Source of the DNA: Brachypterus glaber
Lineage: Eukaryota; Arthropoda; Insecta; Coleoptera; Kateretidae
Length of the DNA stretch: 64,000 nt
NCBI GenBank assembly: GCA_958510825.1
Contig: OY294049.1
Location: 39,088,774-39,152,773 of the forward strand
Reading direction: 5' to 3'
Numbering within the stretch: position 1 is the stretch's first letter; every line of letters starts with the position of its first letter. The position numbers and the translations under genes were made by a program. This document shows, in pieces, positions 9,514-21,400 of the stretch. The notes under the pieces were generated by a model. The model had not been told where the DNA came from. It ran no database searches and was given only the letters and a program-made list of their open reading frames with translations.

Positions 9514-12500
9514 ATGGAACAAGATGCAGAACGTCGCAGGGCTCCTTTGGTATGTACCGCGAGTCCAAGAAATATGCACGTGGATTATGGCGTTCCGATA
9601 GTTTTTAATAAAAGTTGTGATTATCGGACCTCGACTGGAAAAAGCCACGAATTTATTCCAAGTGTTCCTCAACAATTTACAAGCGTAAGTTTTATTACAC
9701 TATTCACAGCGCCTGCGCTAGAATAGTATTGTACGGTAGTTCGAATTTTCAAAATTTTCAAAAATCCTAGACAAAATTTTTTTGAAATGTTCGTCCGTCT
9801 GTCCGTCTGATGTCACGATTTTTGTGAACACGATAACTCGAGAAAACCTATTAATTAATTAAAAGAAAATATCTTCAAAAATAAGAAAGTTATGGGGGGC
9901 TTAACAATTAAAAAAAATCAAAAACGGTGGAAGAAAATCACCGATCAACATTTTTTCAGGAAAAATTACATTTATTAAAAAGATCAATCGTACAAAATTT
10001 TAAAAAATCCCACCAACAATAAAAAAGTTATAGGGGCTAAACTTTTTTGACCATGGTAACTTAAGAACGCTCTGACTTAATTTTTTTTCAAAATATTTGT
10101 TTTTGGTTGTAATAAAACTTGTATTTTAGAATATAGGAGGAGCCAGTGTTCGAACCACAAATCCAGAATTGTTTAATGTTGATATTGGTATCAGAGATGA
10201 AAATATTACTAGTTCTTACAATGACCATTACAAATTTAATCCCAAAACTTCTAGTGAGCTGGAAAAAACTATTACAGCTCCTCATAATGCTAGTTATATA
10301 CGAAATGTAGAAGAACAGGTAACATATACACATTTTGTATTACTCTCCCCTATAGAGGAGAGTGGTAGCCCGATAGATAACGCTAAAAAATATTTTTGTG
10401 ATTAATAGGATAAGAATGCTTTGAGCTACAGACTAGTGAAAAAGCCTTTCCACTAAAAATTCTGAAAAATTGACGTTATTTTAAAAATATATATTTTTTT
10501 ATTTTCTTTTTTTTTAATGTTTTTGGGAAGTCTTTTTAGTTGTTTTTTAAGAAAATATACTGTGTATTTGAAATAGGGTCCGAAATTTTAAGGGGTGATT
10601 CTACATCAGAAAATATGACAAAAAGTTCCTATAAACATATCTCTAAAAATGCTTCTTAAGGGAGCTTATATTTATGTGCTTATTTTATCCAGGGGTGTGC
10701 GAAACGGGGCCCCTCATCAGTTTGTTTTTCTGTGTAACTTTTTTATAATTTTATTTTATATTTTTGGTATATGATTCCTCAGGTCAAAATACATAAAAAA
10801 GGTACTCTTGTTGTAACACTGTTGGACTAACCGTTTTCGAGCAAAATTAATTTGAAGGTAAAATTTCACGGTACGAGGACGAAAAATTGAATACTAAAAT
10901 GTTGAAACTCAAATTTGAATGATGCAGGGTAAATGTATATCAAAAACTAAGAAAAATAGCTCATATACAGGTACTTCCAAAAATCAATCCTAAAGGAGCT
11001 ATGGTATCGTAAAAATGCACCATTTTTAAAGGGCCATAGTAGCTTTAAAAGCGATTTTTCGACATACATGTATAAAAACTTTTTTTTCTTAGTTTTCGAT
11101 ATAGAATAACCCTGCATCATTAAAATTTTGATTTTCAACGTTTGAGTATTTAATTTTTCGTCCACCAACCGTGAAATTTCACTTTCAAATTAATTTTTCT
11201 CGAAAACGGTTAGTCCTACAGTGTTACAACAAGAGTACCTTTTTATTTATTTTGACCTGAAGAATCATATACCAAAAATAAAATTGCAAAAAAGTTACAC
11301 AGAAAAAAGTTTGGGACAAAAAACTGATAAGGCCCCCCCGTTTCGCACGCTCCTGGTTAAAATAAGTACATGAAAATAACATACGGAGATGGGACTTATT
11401 AAGAGTAGTTCACGTGTAAAACCCCGTTGCTATATCTCAAAGGGTTCCTGACTTATTAAATAAAAACCGAATTTTTTAGCCACTTTCAAAGGGGCGTATC
11501 TCCCTAACGACGCATTTTTAGACATATGTTTATAGGAACTTTTTGTCATATTTTCTGATGTAGAATACCCCCTTAAAATTTCGGACCCTATTTCAAATAC
11601 ACGCTATAGGGAAATAGTTTTTTTAGCATCATTTTTTTTACTTTTTATTTTTTCATTAGATAAAAATGAATCCATCACCCTGTTTGTGTGGGTTAAAGTT
11701 ATCCGAAATGAAGGATAAGTTTAGAATGAACTATTATCAGCCAGAACACCGAATTATGGAGGCACCCTGCACCCTCTGCAGATGTGAAGTAAGTTTCGAC
11801 CTGGTTTTTAGGCTTCTGCACCTCAAAAACCAAACTGAAAATGGTACGGTTTCGACCAGGGCCGGCGCAAGACAAAAATTTTGGCGAAATCCTAATTTGG
11901 CGTCCAGCTGGCAAAAAAATAACGACCAAAAAAGAGCTTTAAATAATTAAGTCCCAAGCATTTGGGCCTCCTGCCAAAACTTTGATGACTAAAAAAAAGG
12001 TCACCATCTCTAAAGAATCTCAAGCTTTGCCCGGCCCTTCAGCCGGCCCTGGTTTCACCCCATGTTCTCGCGAAAATGTGCAGATAAGTTTCGATATCTT
12101 GATTATTTTGTTGTTTTTATAATTTATGAATCTATTTTCCGGTGATTAAAAAAAACCCCGAACATAAATTTAAAGTTGCCTTCGCCAAAATAAAAAAAAA
12201 AAAATATTTTGTGCCCTTATGTGATATTTTCCGGGGAAAACCATGGTTGTAATTTACTATTACGTACAAAATCACAAAGCAAAATCGCAAAATCTTTGAA
12301 AATCGAACCCAGGTAGCAAAATAACATGAAATTCACGTGAAAGTCACGTTAATGTGTGACATGTGATGTTAAGATTGTAGTCTCATTTAACAAGAATGTA
12401 GCATTTTGGGGATGTCCTAAGTCCGCCCCTAATAACATCACACAATGACATCCCGAAAATAACGTGTTTGTGACATCATAAATCCACATTCTTGTTATAT

Positions 12501-14400
12501 CTAATATCTTATGGATGCCGTTACTTTAATATTTAAATAATATTTTAGGATATTAGCTTTTTCTAAATTAAAAACGCTATAACCCTATAAAAAAATCGGA
12601 TTTAAAATCAATCAGTAATTGAAACAATCACAGATTGAAACAGATAGATTCTAAATACGAAATTGCAGATTAAGCGGAGAATATATCCTTTAATCCGTGT
12701 CCGTGGTCTTGAGAAGCCCGGCAGAGCCCCCTATCCATTAGAAATCGTATAATGTGTATACAATTTCCTTATAATAATTTACTCTATCAACATCATCTTA
12801 TATCGATTTTTTTGCTTCGAACGTCGGTGAGAAGCAAAATAACATGACATTCACGTGAAAGCCACGTTAATATGTGACATGCGATATATTCACAGCGTTG
12901 CTAAATATTTGTTATTTAATAACATGGTTGTCACGTCACACGTGTTACGTTGCAAATGTGATGTTAATTTCTTGTAATATAACATCCCTTGCTACCTGGG
13001 AATTTTTCAATTTTTGTTTATCAATTATATTATATATACAATATAATAATAATATATATAATATAATAATATATATAATATAATAATAATAGTATAATAA
13101 TAACTACCCTTATTTGGGAGAATATAGAAAACTCAGAACAAACCCCCTGAACAATCCTCTAAAAACCTTAAGTTTAAAGGTCGCTCGCATGGGCGGATTT
13201 AGGGGGGTGGGGCATGGGGGCCATGCCCCCCCCCCCCCCAGCTAGATATATTAGCATAGAAATACCTTCAAAATTATATTTTTGGCGAAGGCGCAATTTT
13301 TTTCCTTATGGATTTATGGATCCCCTGGTCGCTCGAAAGTAGAAATGTAACCGGTTAATTCTTATATAGACATAGACAAATTTGTCTATCTCTTAAGACA
13401 TATTTTGTCTGGGTAATCGGTTATATTTTGTCTGGGTAATCGGTTGCCCGTCCGTCAATTTTTTGTCGTTTATTTTTCAAAAGTTTCGAAAAAATGTTTG
13501 AAAAAGATGGTTTTTGATTTTTTATTGAATATTTTATTTTGTAGATTCAAGCTTTAGGTAGGGATGAACAACCACCGGTAAGACCGGAACAGCAGAATTT
13601 TTGGAAATATTTAGATATTTATCTAACAGAAAACAGAGCAAATTTTTTACCGTATAATTCTGAACAGCTACGGAAAGCCCGTGAGGATTTTCTTACGATT
13701 TACAGTGCATGTGGAAAATGGAAGGTGCGTATTAACAAAATACACAGAGAAAAAAAAAAAAATAAAATAGTCGAAAAAATTGGAAATCGATTTATTTGTA
13801 AAGTATGTTTTAATTAAATAATTTTTTTGTAAATTTAGGGGTCGAATGATTTAATGCCGAGAAAACATGGCAATTCTCGAGTTTTTGACAAATCTACCTT
13901 AAAAGCAGAATACCCGTGGAAAAAACTATCAGATGCTTGTAAAAGAGTCCCTAACTTGTAAGTACAGCTGAAGAAAATAAGTTAAAATTTTGCACTAGGA
14001 TTATTTTTTAATGTGTAGGGTAAGGCGGGGTAAATTTGAACCTGGGGGGCAAATTCGGACAAGTATTTTTTTGCTCTTATTTATGCTAGGTATTTATTGG
14101 TTTGTACAAACAATAATTTACTTTGTTTAAATTTTTAGTGGTATGGTGTCCACTTCAAGAGAAACCTACACGGACCCTACGAAATCAATGATGGCGCCTT
14201 ATTTGAACGGAAAAAATAATGAGGTTCCATTTGAAATTCCGAATTACGAACCTAGTCCTTGGCAGACTAACAGTCCTCCATGGATGTACTGCTCCGAGTA
14301 CTGCCATGTTGGTACCGGTTTGCCGGTACGCGCGGTTGTTGATATTGCTGCGGAACCACCACCCAGGGCTCACCCACCATGCAAAGAAAATAATAGATAA
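9514..14400 (+). CDS. Unrecognised six-exon protein-coding gene (349 codons)
   Basis: Six exons join in phase: 9514-9684, 10130-10318, 11660-11788, 13545-13724, 13839-13957 and 14139-14400. Introns 1-4 are phase 0 and intron 5 is phase 2; all are GT-AG. The start ATG sits in an AAAA-ATGG context. I do not recognise the family. There is no signal peptide, membrane segment or known domain by eye. Exon 3 contains paired cysteines (CLCGL and CTLCRCE), exon 4 is acidic/aromatic (QNFWKYLDIYLTENRANFLP), and the C-terminus has STSRETYTDPTKSMMAPYL and SPPWMYCSEYCHVGTGLPV. Short Tyr/Pro/Asn-rich motifs like these occur in microtubule-associated axonemal proteins, but that is a guess. Splicing is strongly supported by phase agreement in every intron. 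Introns 1-3 contain repeat elements; intron 1 is nearly filled by one. Confidence 0.8.
9690..10075. repeat. Dispersed repeat H (starts ATTxxACTATTCACAGCGCC) filling most of intron 1
   Basis: Begins about 7 bp after the donor at 9685. It contains the landmarks GCGCCTGCGCTAGAATA, runs of CCGTCTGTCC, CGATAACTCGAG and AAAGTTAT-G-GGGG in the same order as copies at 21734-22060 and 50950-51488. Confidence 0.7.
10561..11602. mobile_element. Foldback element (~1.04 kb) in intron 2 of the unrecognised gene
   Basis: Two long imperfect inverted arms: the left end GTGTATTTGAAATAGGGTCC is mirrored by GGACCCTATTTCAAATACAC at the right. The arms of several hundred bp continue through TTAGTCCxACAGTGTTACAACAAGAG. 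No transposase frame is visible. Confidence 0.8.
11856..12052. mobile_element. Small inverted-repeat element with ends CCAGGGCCGGC
   Basis: CCAGGGCCGGC at the left and GCCGGCCCTGG at the right, about 197 bp, in intron 3. Non-coding; a stretch resembling the interior recurs near 44470-44640. Confidence 0.55.
12308..13000. mobile_element. Second copy of the CCCAGGTAGCAA element, reversed
   Basis: Perfect ends CCCAGGTAGCAA and TTGCTACCTGGG. It is 693 bp, in reverse orientation relative to 8400-9319 and shortened internally. It sits in intron 3 of the unrecognised gene. Confidence 0.8.
13020..13110. repeat. AT microsatellite (TATAATAATA)n
   Basis: Nearly pure T/A with a repeating ATAATAATATATATA pattern, immediately after the element ending at 13000. 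Confidence 0.8.
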
Positions 14401-14409
14401 ACTACCCTA

Positions 14410-14730
14410 CCCTGGTGAAAATAAAGTTAGAGCGACTTTTCCTTACGTTAGCTGAATGTACTTTAAATGTTAGATGCCTAACGTTGGGTACTAAGGGAAC
14501 GTTCAAGTATTACGTAACGCAAATTTTTATCATTTTGGACCCCCAGCCCCTGTAACGCTATTTACTATACCATAAACATGGACGTAACACTCCAAAATGA
14601 CCCCTAGGAGCGTTACGTAATACTTGAACGTTCCCTAACGTTAGAATGATGTTTATCTTTAACGTTAAATAAACGTTATTCTTATGTTAGACTGTAATAT
14701 TAGGCTTTCTAACCTTATTTTCCACCAGGG
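14410..14730. mobile_element. TTAACGTTA-family MITE with nested 143-bp MITE
   Basis: Ends CCCTGGTGAAAATAA and TTATTTTCCACCAGGG, flanked by TA on both sides, directly after the stop codon at 14400. It contains a nested hairpin element at 14494-14636. Confidence 0.75.
14494..14636. mobile_element. Nested hairpin MITE with ends AGGGAACGTTCAAGTATTAC
   Basis: The left AGGGAACGTTCAAGTATTAC-GTAACGC is exactly mirrored by GCGTTACGTAATACTTGAACGTTCCCT at the right. A solitary right half recurs at about 41908-41942. Confidence 0.8.
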
Positions 14731-15127
14731 TAATTTTTAATTTTATAAAATTTATTTTATATATTTTTAAATAAATTAAAATTAAAAAAAAGTGGGGTGC
14801 GCAGGAGTGGAGGGATGGGGCAAGGTAATATTTTCTAAATAAATACCTTTAAAAAACAATTCTTGTATTTTTTAAATAACCTACACAAAAATATTTTACC
14901 ATTTTTACCGGAAGTTTAATTTTGTAACTAAACCTCTCCCAAATAAAATTAGAAAAAAGAAGTAACTCCCTATGGTTAAGGGTTTATAATAATTTTATTC
15001 AAGGCTCTTTTCGAATAAAAAAAAACTCTACGACGTTTTTCTTGTCCATGGTAGAAACAAAATAAAATAAGTGTGTGAGTTAGACCTTGTTCCGATTGAA
15101 TAAAATACAATTTTTGGCATTTGAATG
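14731..15127. other. Intergenic, nothing recognised
   Basis: AT-rich sequence between the MITE and the Penelope-derived segment; no gene evidence. Confidence 0.4.
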
Positions 15128-15277
15128 GCTTTTTTAATTTTAGATTTTAAGCTTTCACGGCCATTAAGATATAAAGAACTTTCACTTTCGGGTTTAGACC
15201 GTGTTAATGGATTTTCACTTTCCGACGTTTCGTCTCTTACTACTAGAGACATCTTCAGGGATTAATCTGAAACTGGC
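15128..15277 (-). mobile_element. Penelope-like element terminal fragment
   Basis: Its reverse complement is nearly identical to 47680-47830, which directly follows a GIY-YIG reading frame. The shared segment includes the hammerhead-like core and the stretch ending in GGCCGTGAAAGCTTAAAATCT. The reading frame seen here on the minus strand is fortuitous. Confidence 0.75.
15213..15272 (-). ncRNA. Hammerhead-ribozyme-like motif (Penelope terminal repeat)
   Basis: Read on the minus strand: TTTCA stem arm, CTGAAGA core, a 5-bp stem GTCTC/GAGAC, GAAA, then ACGTC with GUC as the putative cleavage triplet, followed by a GG and a TGAAA arm that pairs with the upstream CC and TTTCA. Penelope-like elements are known to carry hammerhead motifs in their terminal repeats. 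Activity is inferred, not shown; stem III would be only 2 bp. Confidence 0.5.
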
Positions 15278-15699
15278 TTTTTTAATATGATTTTATAATT
15301 AATAAGAATATCGATATGGACTTTTCATTGAGTTTCTTGAGTGGCTAACGTCGCCCTTTTTTTCAATTTTTTTGTTTCCAATATTTTTTACTTTAAAAAT
15401 TAGCAAATTTTACGTATATTTAATGTTTTTTATTCGGAAGGACCCCAAAAAAGTAATAAATGTAAGAAAAAACAGGATATGAGTTTCTTGACTCTGGCTC
15501 TCAATTTTTGATTGCAGGTCAACAATCTTCATTTGCAAACAGTAGATGCGCTGCATAACTCGTGCCTCGCTTGTGCGCTGTGAAAACCACGCACACATGC
15601 GAGAGAACACGAGTGATGCAGACGTCTTTACTAATGTATACTTTAAAAATAAAGGAACTTACAATCGTGATTCAATATTTTTTTAAATATTAGTACGGT

Positions 15700-16240
15700 T
15701 TAGTTTAAAATCCGACGTTTCGATACTTACAGTAACATCTTCAGAGAAATTTTTTTACATAGAAAACAAAGGTAAAATCGTTATTATGTTTAAACATTTT
15801 ATTTTATTTTGTAAGTTCAAGTAACTTTAGGAGCCTATGTTTCGATACTAAAAGTGGCATCTTCAGTATTTTTTTATATATACAAGAATATGAAGGGAAT
15901 TTTTTACATAGAAAAATAATGAAAGTTAAAATCGTGTTTTATTAAACTTTTTTTTAATTGTAAGTTCAATTTAGTTCAGGACGCTACGTTTAGATACTGA
16001 AAATTACATCTTCAGGGATTTTTTAAATAAGAGAATAAAGGTAAAACCCTGTTTTTTGTAACTTACAAAGAAAGTTTATGATACTACGTTTCGATAGTGA
16101 AAGTGACATCTTCAGGGAAATTTATAAATAAAAATAGAAAAAGTTAAAATTGTGATTTTATTAAATTCTAAGTTTAATTTAGGTGAAGATTCCACGTTTC
16201 GGTACTGAAAGTAACATCTTCAGGGTAATTTTAGAATACT
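15700..16240 (-). repeat. Degenerate array of five CTGAAGATG...CGAAACGT motifs
   Basis: Cores at about 15713-15745, 15836-15868, 15985-16017, 16085-16117 and 16193-16225 (minus strand), spaced 100-149 bp. Each has CTGAAGATG, a 10-14 nt middle and (C)GAAAC or a decayed form (one has TAAAC). The sequence between units is also similar (GGTAAAAT, AAGTTCAA). Confidence 0.65.
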
Positions 16241-16559
16241 AATTTACATAAAAAGAAAGTGAAAAAAGATAATATTGTTCAACAACTCACGATATAATAT
16301 ATAACTCCAGCGGCGGGGGCCCAGCCGGTAGCTTTCGATAAGAAATCCATGGTCCTTTAGCTCAAAGCGTTCTCGAGTTATCGTGTCACGAATTTGTCCG
16401 GACGGACCCACAGATTTTTGTTGCGGAATATTTTTTTTTACTGAAGATAACATTTTATTTGATCTGGGAAAGCAAAAATTATGGTATATTTGAGAGGTGC
16501 TGTTTGGGTGATGGGTTAACGAACCCTAGCAGGAACGAAATACTCAGGAATCAGACAAA

Positions 16560-16799
16560 AGACTTTTTGTGGCGAGTGCGACTTATTTTCTGTACGTCGA
16601 CCTCCGAGTCTCGCCAGCAGACATAGAGCCGGGGTTGTTTTCGACTATATCGCGCCGCGACCAATGGTGGGAGTCGTAAACAAAATTACGGCCCGCTATT
16701 CGCCAGTACACCTCTGTACAAGGACGTTGAACAGTGCTACCAAAACTTCCCCGTGTCGAACAAAAACGCAATTTTCCACAATTTTCCGATTGTGGTAAT
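16560..16799 (+). promoter_or_regulatory. GC-richer putative promoter/5' UTR of the FBXL20-like gene
   Basis: A local rise in CpG (GCGCCGCGACC, TACGTCGACC) with a CCAAT at about 16661 lies directly upstream of the candidate first ATG at 16800. No TATA box is convincing. Inference from composition and position. Confidence 0.4.
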
Positions 16800-18398
16800 A
16801 TGATCTATGCAGGCAGAAACAAAATTGATGTAAGTTTATATTATTTACTCTAGTTTTAGTTTGGTAATACAACACTCTCCATTGTTTTTATTGATGTTCA
16901 AGTTTTTGATGTAAAACAGCTGATCGTGAACGTCCGTCAGATTTTTGTGTTTTGAAAGCTTAAAACTACCGTTTGGCTTGTTGTTTGTTCACAAAGTAAT
17001 GCTATTTTAGTGTGTTGACAGTATATGTTACCTTTATTTGTATTTTTCAAACGGATAAGCGTTGTTTATTTTTAATTTCTTTGTTCTTTGTTTTCGTATC
17101 AAACATGTCGGTCATATAATGCAATTTCTACGTCTTAAATTCCGATAAAACATTAAATTCTGACGTTGGAACATTAATAACAACATTTTTGTAATTTTTA
17201 CGATAACTAATCGATATCAGTAGTGCGTCTTTAAATTTAAATTGCACTATTTTAGCGTAATTAGCGGTATAAGGGTGATTCTCAACAAAAGGGCAACAGA
17301 TAAAAATTGGAAGTCCTGCCCTGTAAACAATTACGAATAGAAACGTATTAAATTGTTTCAGATACACTAAAAAGACAAACATTTCAAAGTGTAAAAAATT
17401 ACGAATAAAATTAAGTTTTGTATACTAATTTTTTTATAAAATTACATATTCCATACCGTAAAATTAAATTTTACGGAAATTTACGGTCGGTAGGTCGGTA
17501 CCGACCTACCGTATGTCCAGGAAAAAAAAACTCAAGAACGTTTTGAGCTATACACTTCAAAGTTGGATCAAAGTTATTGGATTGGAGGGTCAAACGGCCC
17601 GTTTGAAACGGGGTAAAAATGATCATCCTTGCAACAGCTCGCTTAAAATTAGTACAATGCCAAAAAAATTGCTGTAATTTTTTTTATATATATTTTTTTT
17701 GAAAATTGTATTTTTTGAGTTTTTTTTTATTTTGTCGCATTTTATTTATTTTTGTTGTAAAAATAAAATGTACCTATTGTTTGGTTGTCAGCAGTTTTTT
17801 TTAAGACGATCTTTTTTAAAATATTGTTCTTTATTTTTTTTTATTTATATTTTTTTTTTGTAAAAATTTGACCTTTTCAAGAGAATCACCTATATTTAAT
17901 ATTCACACCGTGTTAGAAATGCATGATCACTTTATAATACGAAAATCTGATTCCATCATCTTTGAGTTAAAAATTTTTCTTTTTTCAATAGTTTTATTTT
18001 GCATGTTAGTCTACTCACAACGAAGAAGAACATATAGATTTAGATGCCTCTTTTTCGAAAAGTCGACATAGCTGGTGGCACAATAAAAAACGTGTAAAAA
18101 GCAGAGAAACTAAAGCTCAAATGGCCGTAGATTCAGTCAAACATCAGGTTTGTATTTTTAGATTTTTATTAAGGATGGAAAACTTGTTATACCTACCTAG
18201 AGAATGCCTTGCTGTGAAGTTTTCTGTCGAGAAAACGTAACATTAAGGCTTTCTCCCGTATAGGACACAATATCCCCCGGATATCCTCTTAATGTCTCTT
18301 TAATGTGGCATGTCCCGGCCCTGGTAGAAAACGTTATACAAAAACGTTATAAAATATATAAATCTAACCTTAAAAACAAACGTTTTTGACAAAAACGT

Positions 18399-18434
<36 letters not shown>

Positions 18435-21400
18435 TACATAAATCTAACGTTAGTTTCCTAACTAAATTCTAACCTTTTTCTAACCTTATTCTAACTTTAC
18501 GTAAGCTATAGTAGAAAATCCTCATTTCAGACAGTATGTGCCTAGGTTTGATAATTATATATTATTCCTATAATAAGTTTAAAAAAATATCCCCCAAAAG
18601 TCAAAATTATAGTAAGTTTTGCCACGCTGTACTAGAATTGAAAAAATATTTGAAGATTCTGAATTTATAAATAAATATTAACTAACTAAATATAAAGTTT
18701 TTCTGAGAGGTAAACGTATTTATTGAAGTATAACAGCATATTACACGAAAAATATTTACGGCCACCTAACAAGATGGCTATTTTATAAATTAATGTAACG
18801 AAATTATGTTTAAAAATATTATGATTGCTAAAATACATTAAGATTTATTTATATGAATAAATTTGTCTCCAGCGGCCATTTTATGATGCAGGTAGAAATT
18901 TCCTAGTTGACCTCGCCACCTCTGAAAGTTAGAAATTAAACGTACTTGTAACGTATTTCCAACTTAAAAATCTAGCGTTAGATTAACGTTTGTAACTAAC
19001 GTTTGATTTGCACATATTTTATACCGTACTTTTATACAGTTTTCTAACATTAGATAACCGTTATACTAACGTTAAATTTCTACTAGGGGGGACATTAGTC
19101 GTATATTATATACGGTATATCCCAAAAGGTATGTCCTGTGGATATACTGCTCGTATATCCCAAGGATATACGGTAAGTCCTTCGTACATCCCAGGGACGT
19201 CCCGAGGGTATATCCCAGGGATGTCCTTTCGGGATATCCCTGGGATATACGGGCTGTATGTCCCCGGGAAATACCCCCTCGGGACGTCCCTGGGACACAT
19301 GAAGGACATTTGGGATATACGAGGTATATCCATGGGATTGTTGACTTACCAAATATACTTTATGTATCAAATTTGTCAATAAATACTATTACTATTACTA
19401 TACGAGTTCGGAAGTCGCTCGACTTCCCCTTTAGTAACAAAAGTATATCCTTGGGATGTCGCAAATTCCCGATAAATAAAAAAGTATATCCTGGGGATAT
19501 CCATCGCAAAACGTGTGCTATATGGGCTATTCGTACCTGGTTTTCAATTATAACCGGTTATTAAGAAAAAGACTCGTTATTTTTTGACCGGTTACGAGTA
19601 TTTATAAAAAGCGGTTAAACGGTTATTTTTGAATTTTAACCGGTTTTCTGATGAAAAGTTATATGGTCAAATCCGAGGGGTAAAGCTTTTTTTAGGGGGG
19701 GTGAAGAATTTTTTTTTTAGTCATCAAAAGTTCAAGTGACTATTATAATAATATAATAATATAATAATATAATAGTCGACTAAATTTGTTTACAGAAAAC
19801 CCAATTTATGTTTTTGATAAACTTGATTAGAAGAAAAACATAACTCGGTTAAGCTTCAAATTTAAAGCACAGCATTAATCAAATTCATGTAGTACTTTTT
19901 AAGTTAGCTGAAAAAATGACAACTTTCAGGAAAATCCTGATATCTCCTAAACCAGAAGTAAAAATGTAAAATAATTAAAAAGAAAATATTCATTAAAACT
20001 GTGGCAATAAGAAAGACTTCAACAATTTGATAAACAGTTGCAGTGGCGTACCATGCAAGTCCTAGAAGATGGGGTAAAAAATATAGTGGTACATTATTTG
20101 TTACTGTTAATACGAAAAAAAAATTTTTAATCATTCTTAAAACAAACAGAAGGAGATAATGTTTAAGCTTCAAAACAAAAAAAGAATCAGTCAAATCCAT
20201 TAATTAGTTTTCGAAAAATTTGAATTTAAAAAATGTCAATTTTTTAGGTGTCCGGAATTTAATAATATATATTATAAAAACAAAAAAAAAGTCTTAAAAA
20301 AGGAAACTGAAGCATCAAACTACAAATGTTTTGTTAAAATAAAGTAATATAATGTGCTTATTAAACGTTTCATAGTAAACGACGTGGAAGATTTTTTTTT
20401 CGGCAAAAAAAGTATAAAAATTAAAATTCTTTTAATGTTTTTTCTTATTTTTGCATGATCAAAATTTATCTAAAATCTTCCTATAGGTATTATAAAATTT
20501 GTTGATTTTTCAGTTGAATAAAGTATTCACTGATGATGAAGCACCAATCAATAAAAAGTTGCCAAAAGAACTGTTACTACGGATTTTTTCCTACTTAGAC
20601 GTAGTGTCGTTATGCAGATGTGCTCAAGTGTCTAAATCATGGAACATTTTGGCCCTTGACGGCTCGAACTGGCAACGAATTGATCTTTTCGATTTTCAAA
20701 AAGATGTAGAGGTATTTATAATTAAAAACTACTAAAAAGTACCGTCATCTGGGGCAACTTTGACATCCGATTCGAAAAATCACAGTTGCCCCTTAATACG
20801 GTACGAAATATTTAAAATTTATTTTTTAGAGCTGATAATTTTTTAAAAATATGTAGTTCCTAAAAATTTACAATAAAATGTTTATTTAGGGTCCAATTAT
20901 TGAAAACATATCCAGAAGATGCGGCGGTTTTCTACGCCAACTTTCCCTAAGAGGTTGTCAATCCATAGCCGACGGCTCAATGAAAACTCTGGCTCAACTA
21001 TGTCCGAACGTGGAGGACCTAAATCTCAACGGTTGTAAAAAAATCACAGACTCAACCTCTAACGCTCTATCCAGATATTGTCCAAAGTTACAAAAACTAA
21101 ATTTTGACAGTTGCCCTTCTATAACAGACTCGTCCCTAAAAGCCATAAGTGATGGTTGTCCCAATTTGACCCACATTAACGTGAGCTGGTGCAGCACTAT
21201 TACCGAAAACGGGGTAGAAGCGTTAGCTAGAGGATGTCCAAGACTGAAGTCCTTCATTAGCAAAGGTTGCAAACAAATTACGTCCAGAGCAGTCATTTGT
21301 TTATCCAGGTTTTGTCCCCAACTGGAAATCCTCAACTTAATGGGTTGTGTGGTAAGTTTTTGATTTTTTTAGATAAAATAAAACGGTTTGGTAATCAGTA

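Noticed and set aside
19008..19564. Several overlapping 75-125-codon open frames on both strands
   Set aside because: They arise from the GGGATATCC/GTCCCTGGGAC palindromic repeats of a MITE; frames are open on both strands because the sequence is symmetric, and there are no splice signals.
20994..21335. 113-codon minus-strand frame
   Set aside because: Antisense shadow of the leucine-rich-repeat exon of FBXL20.
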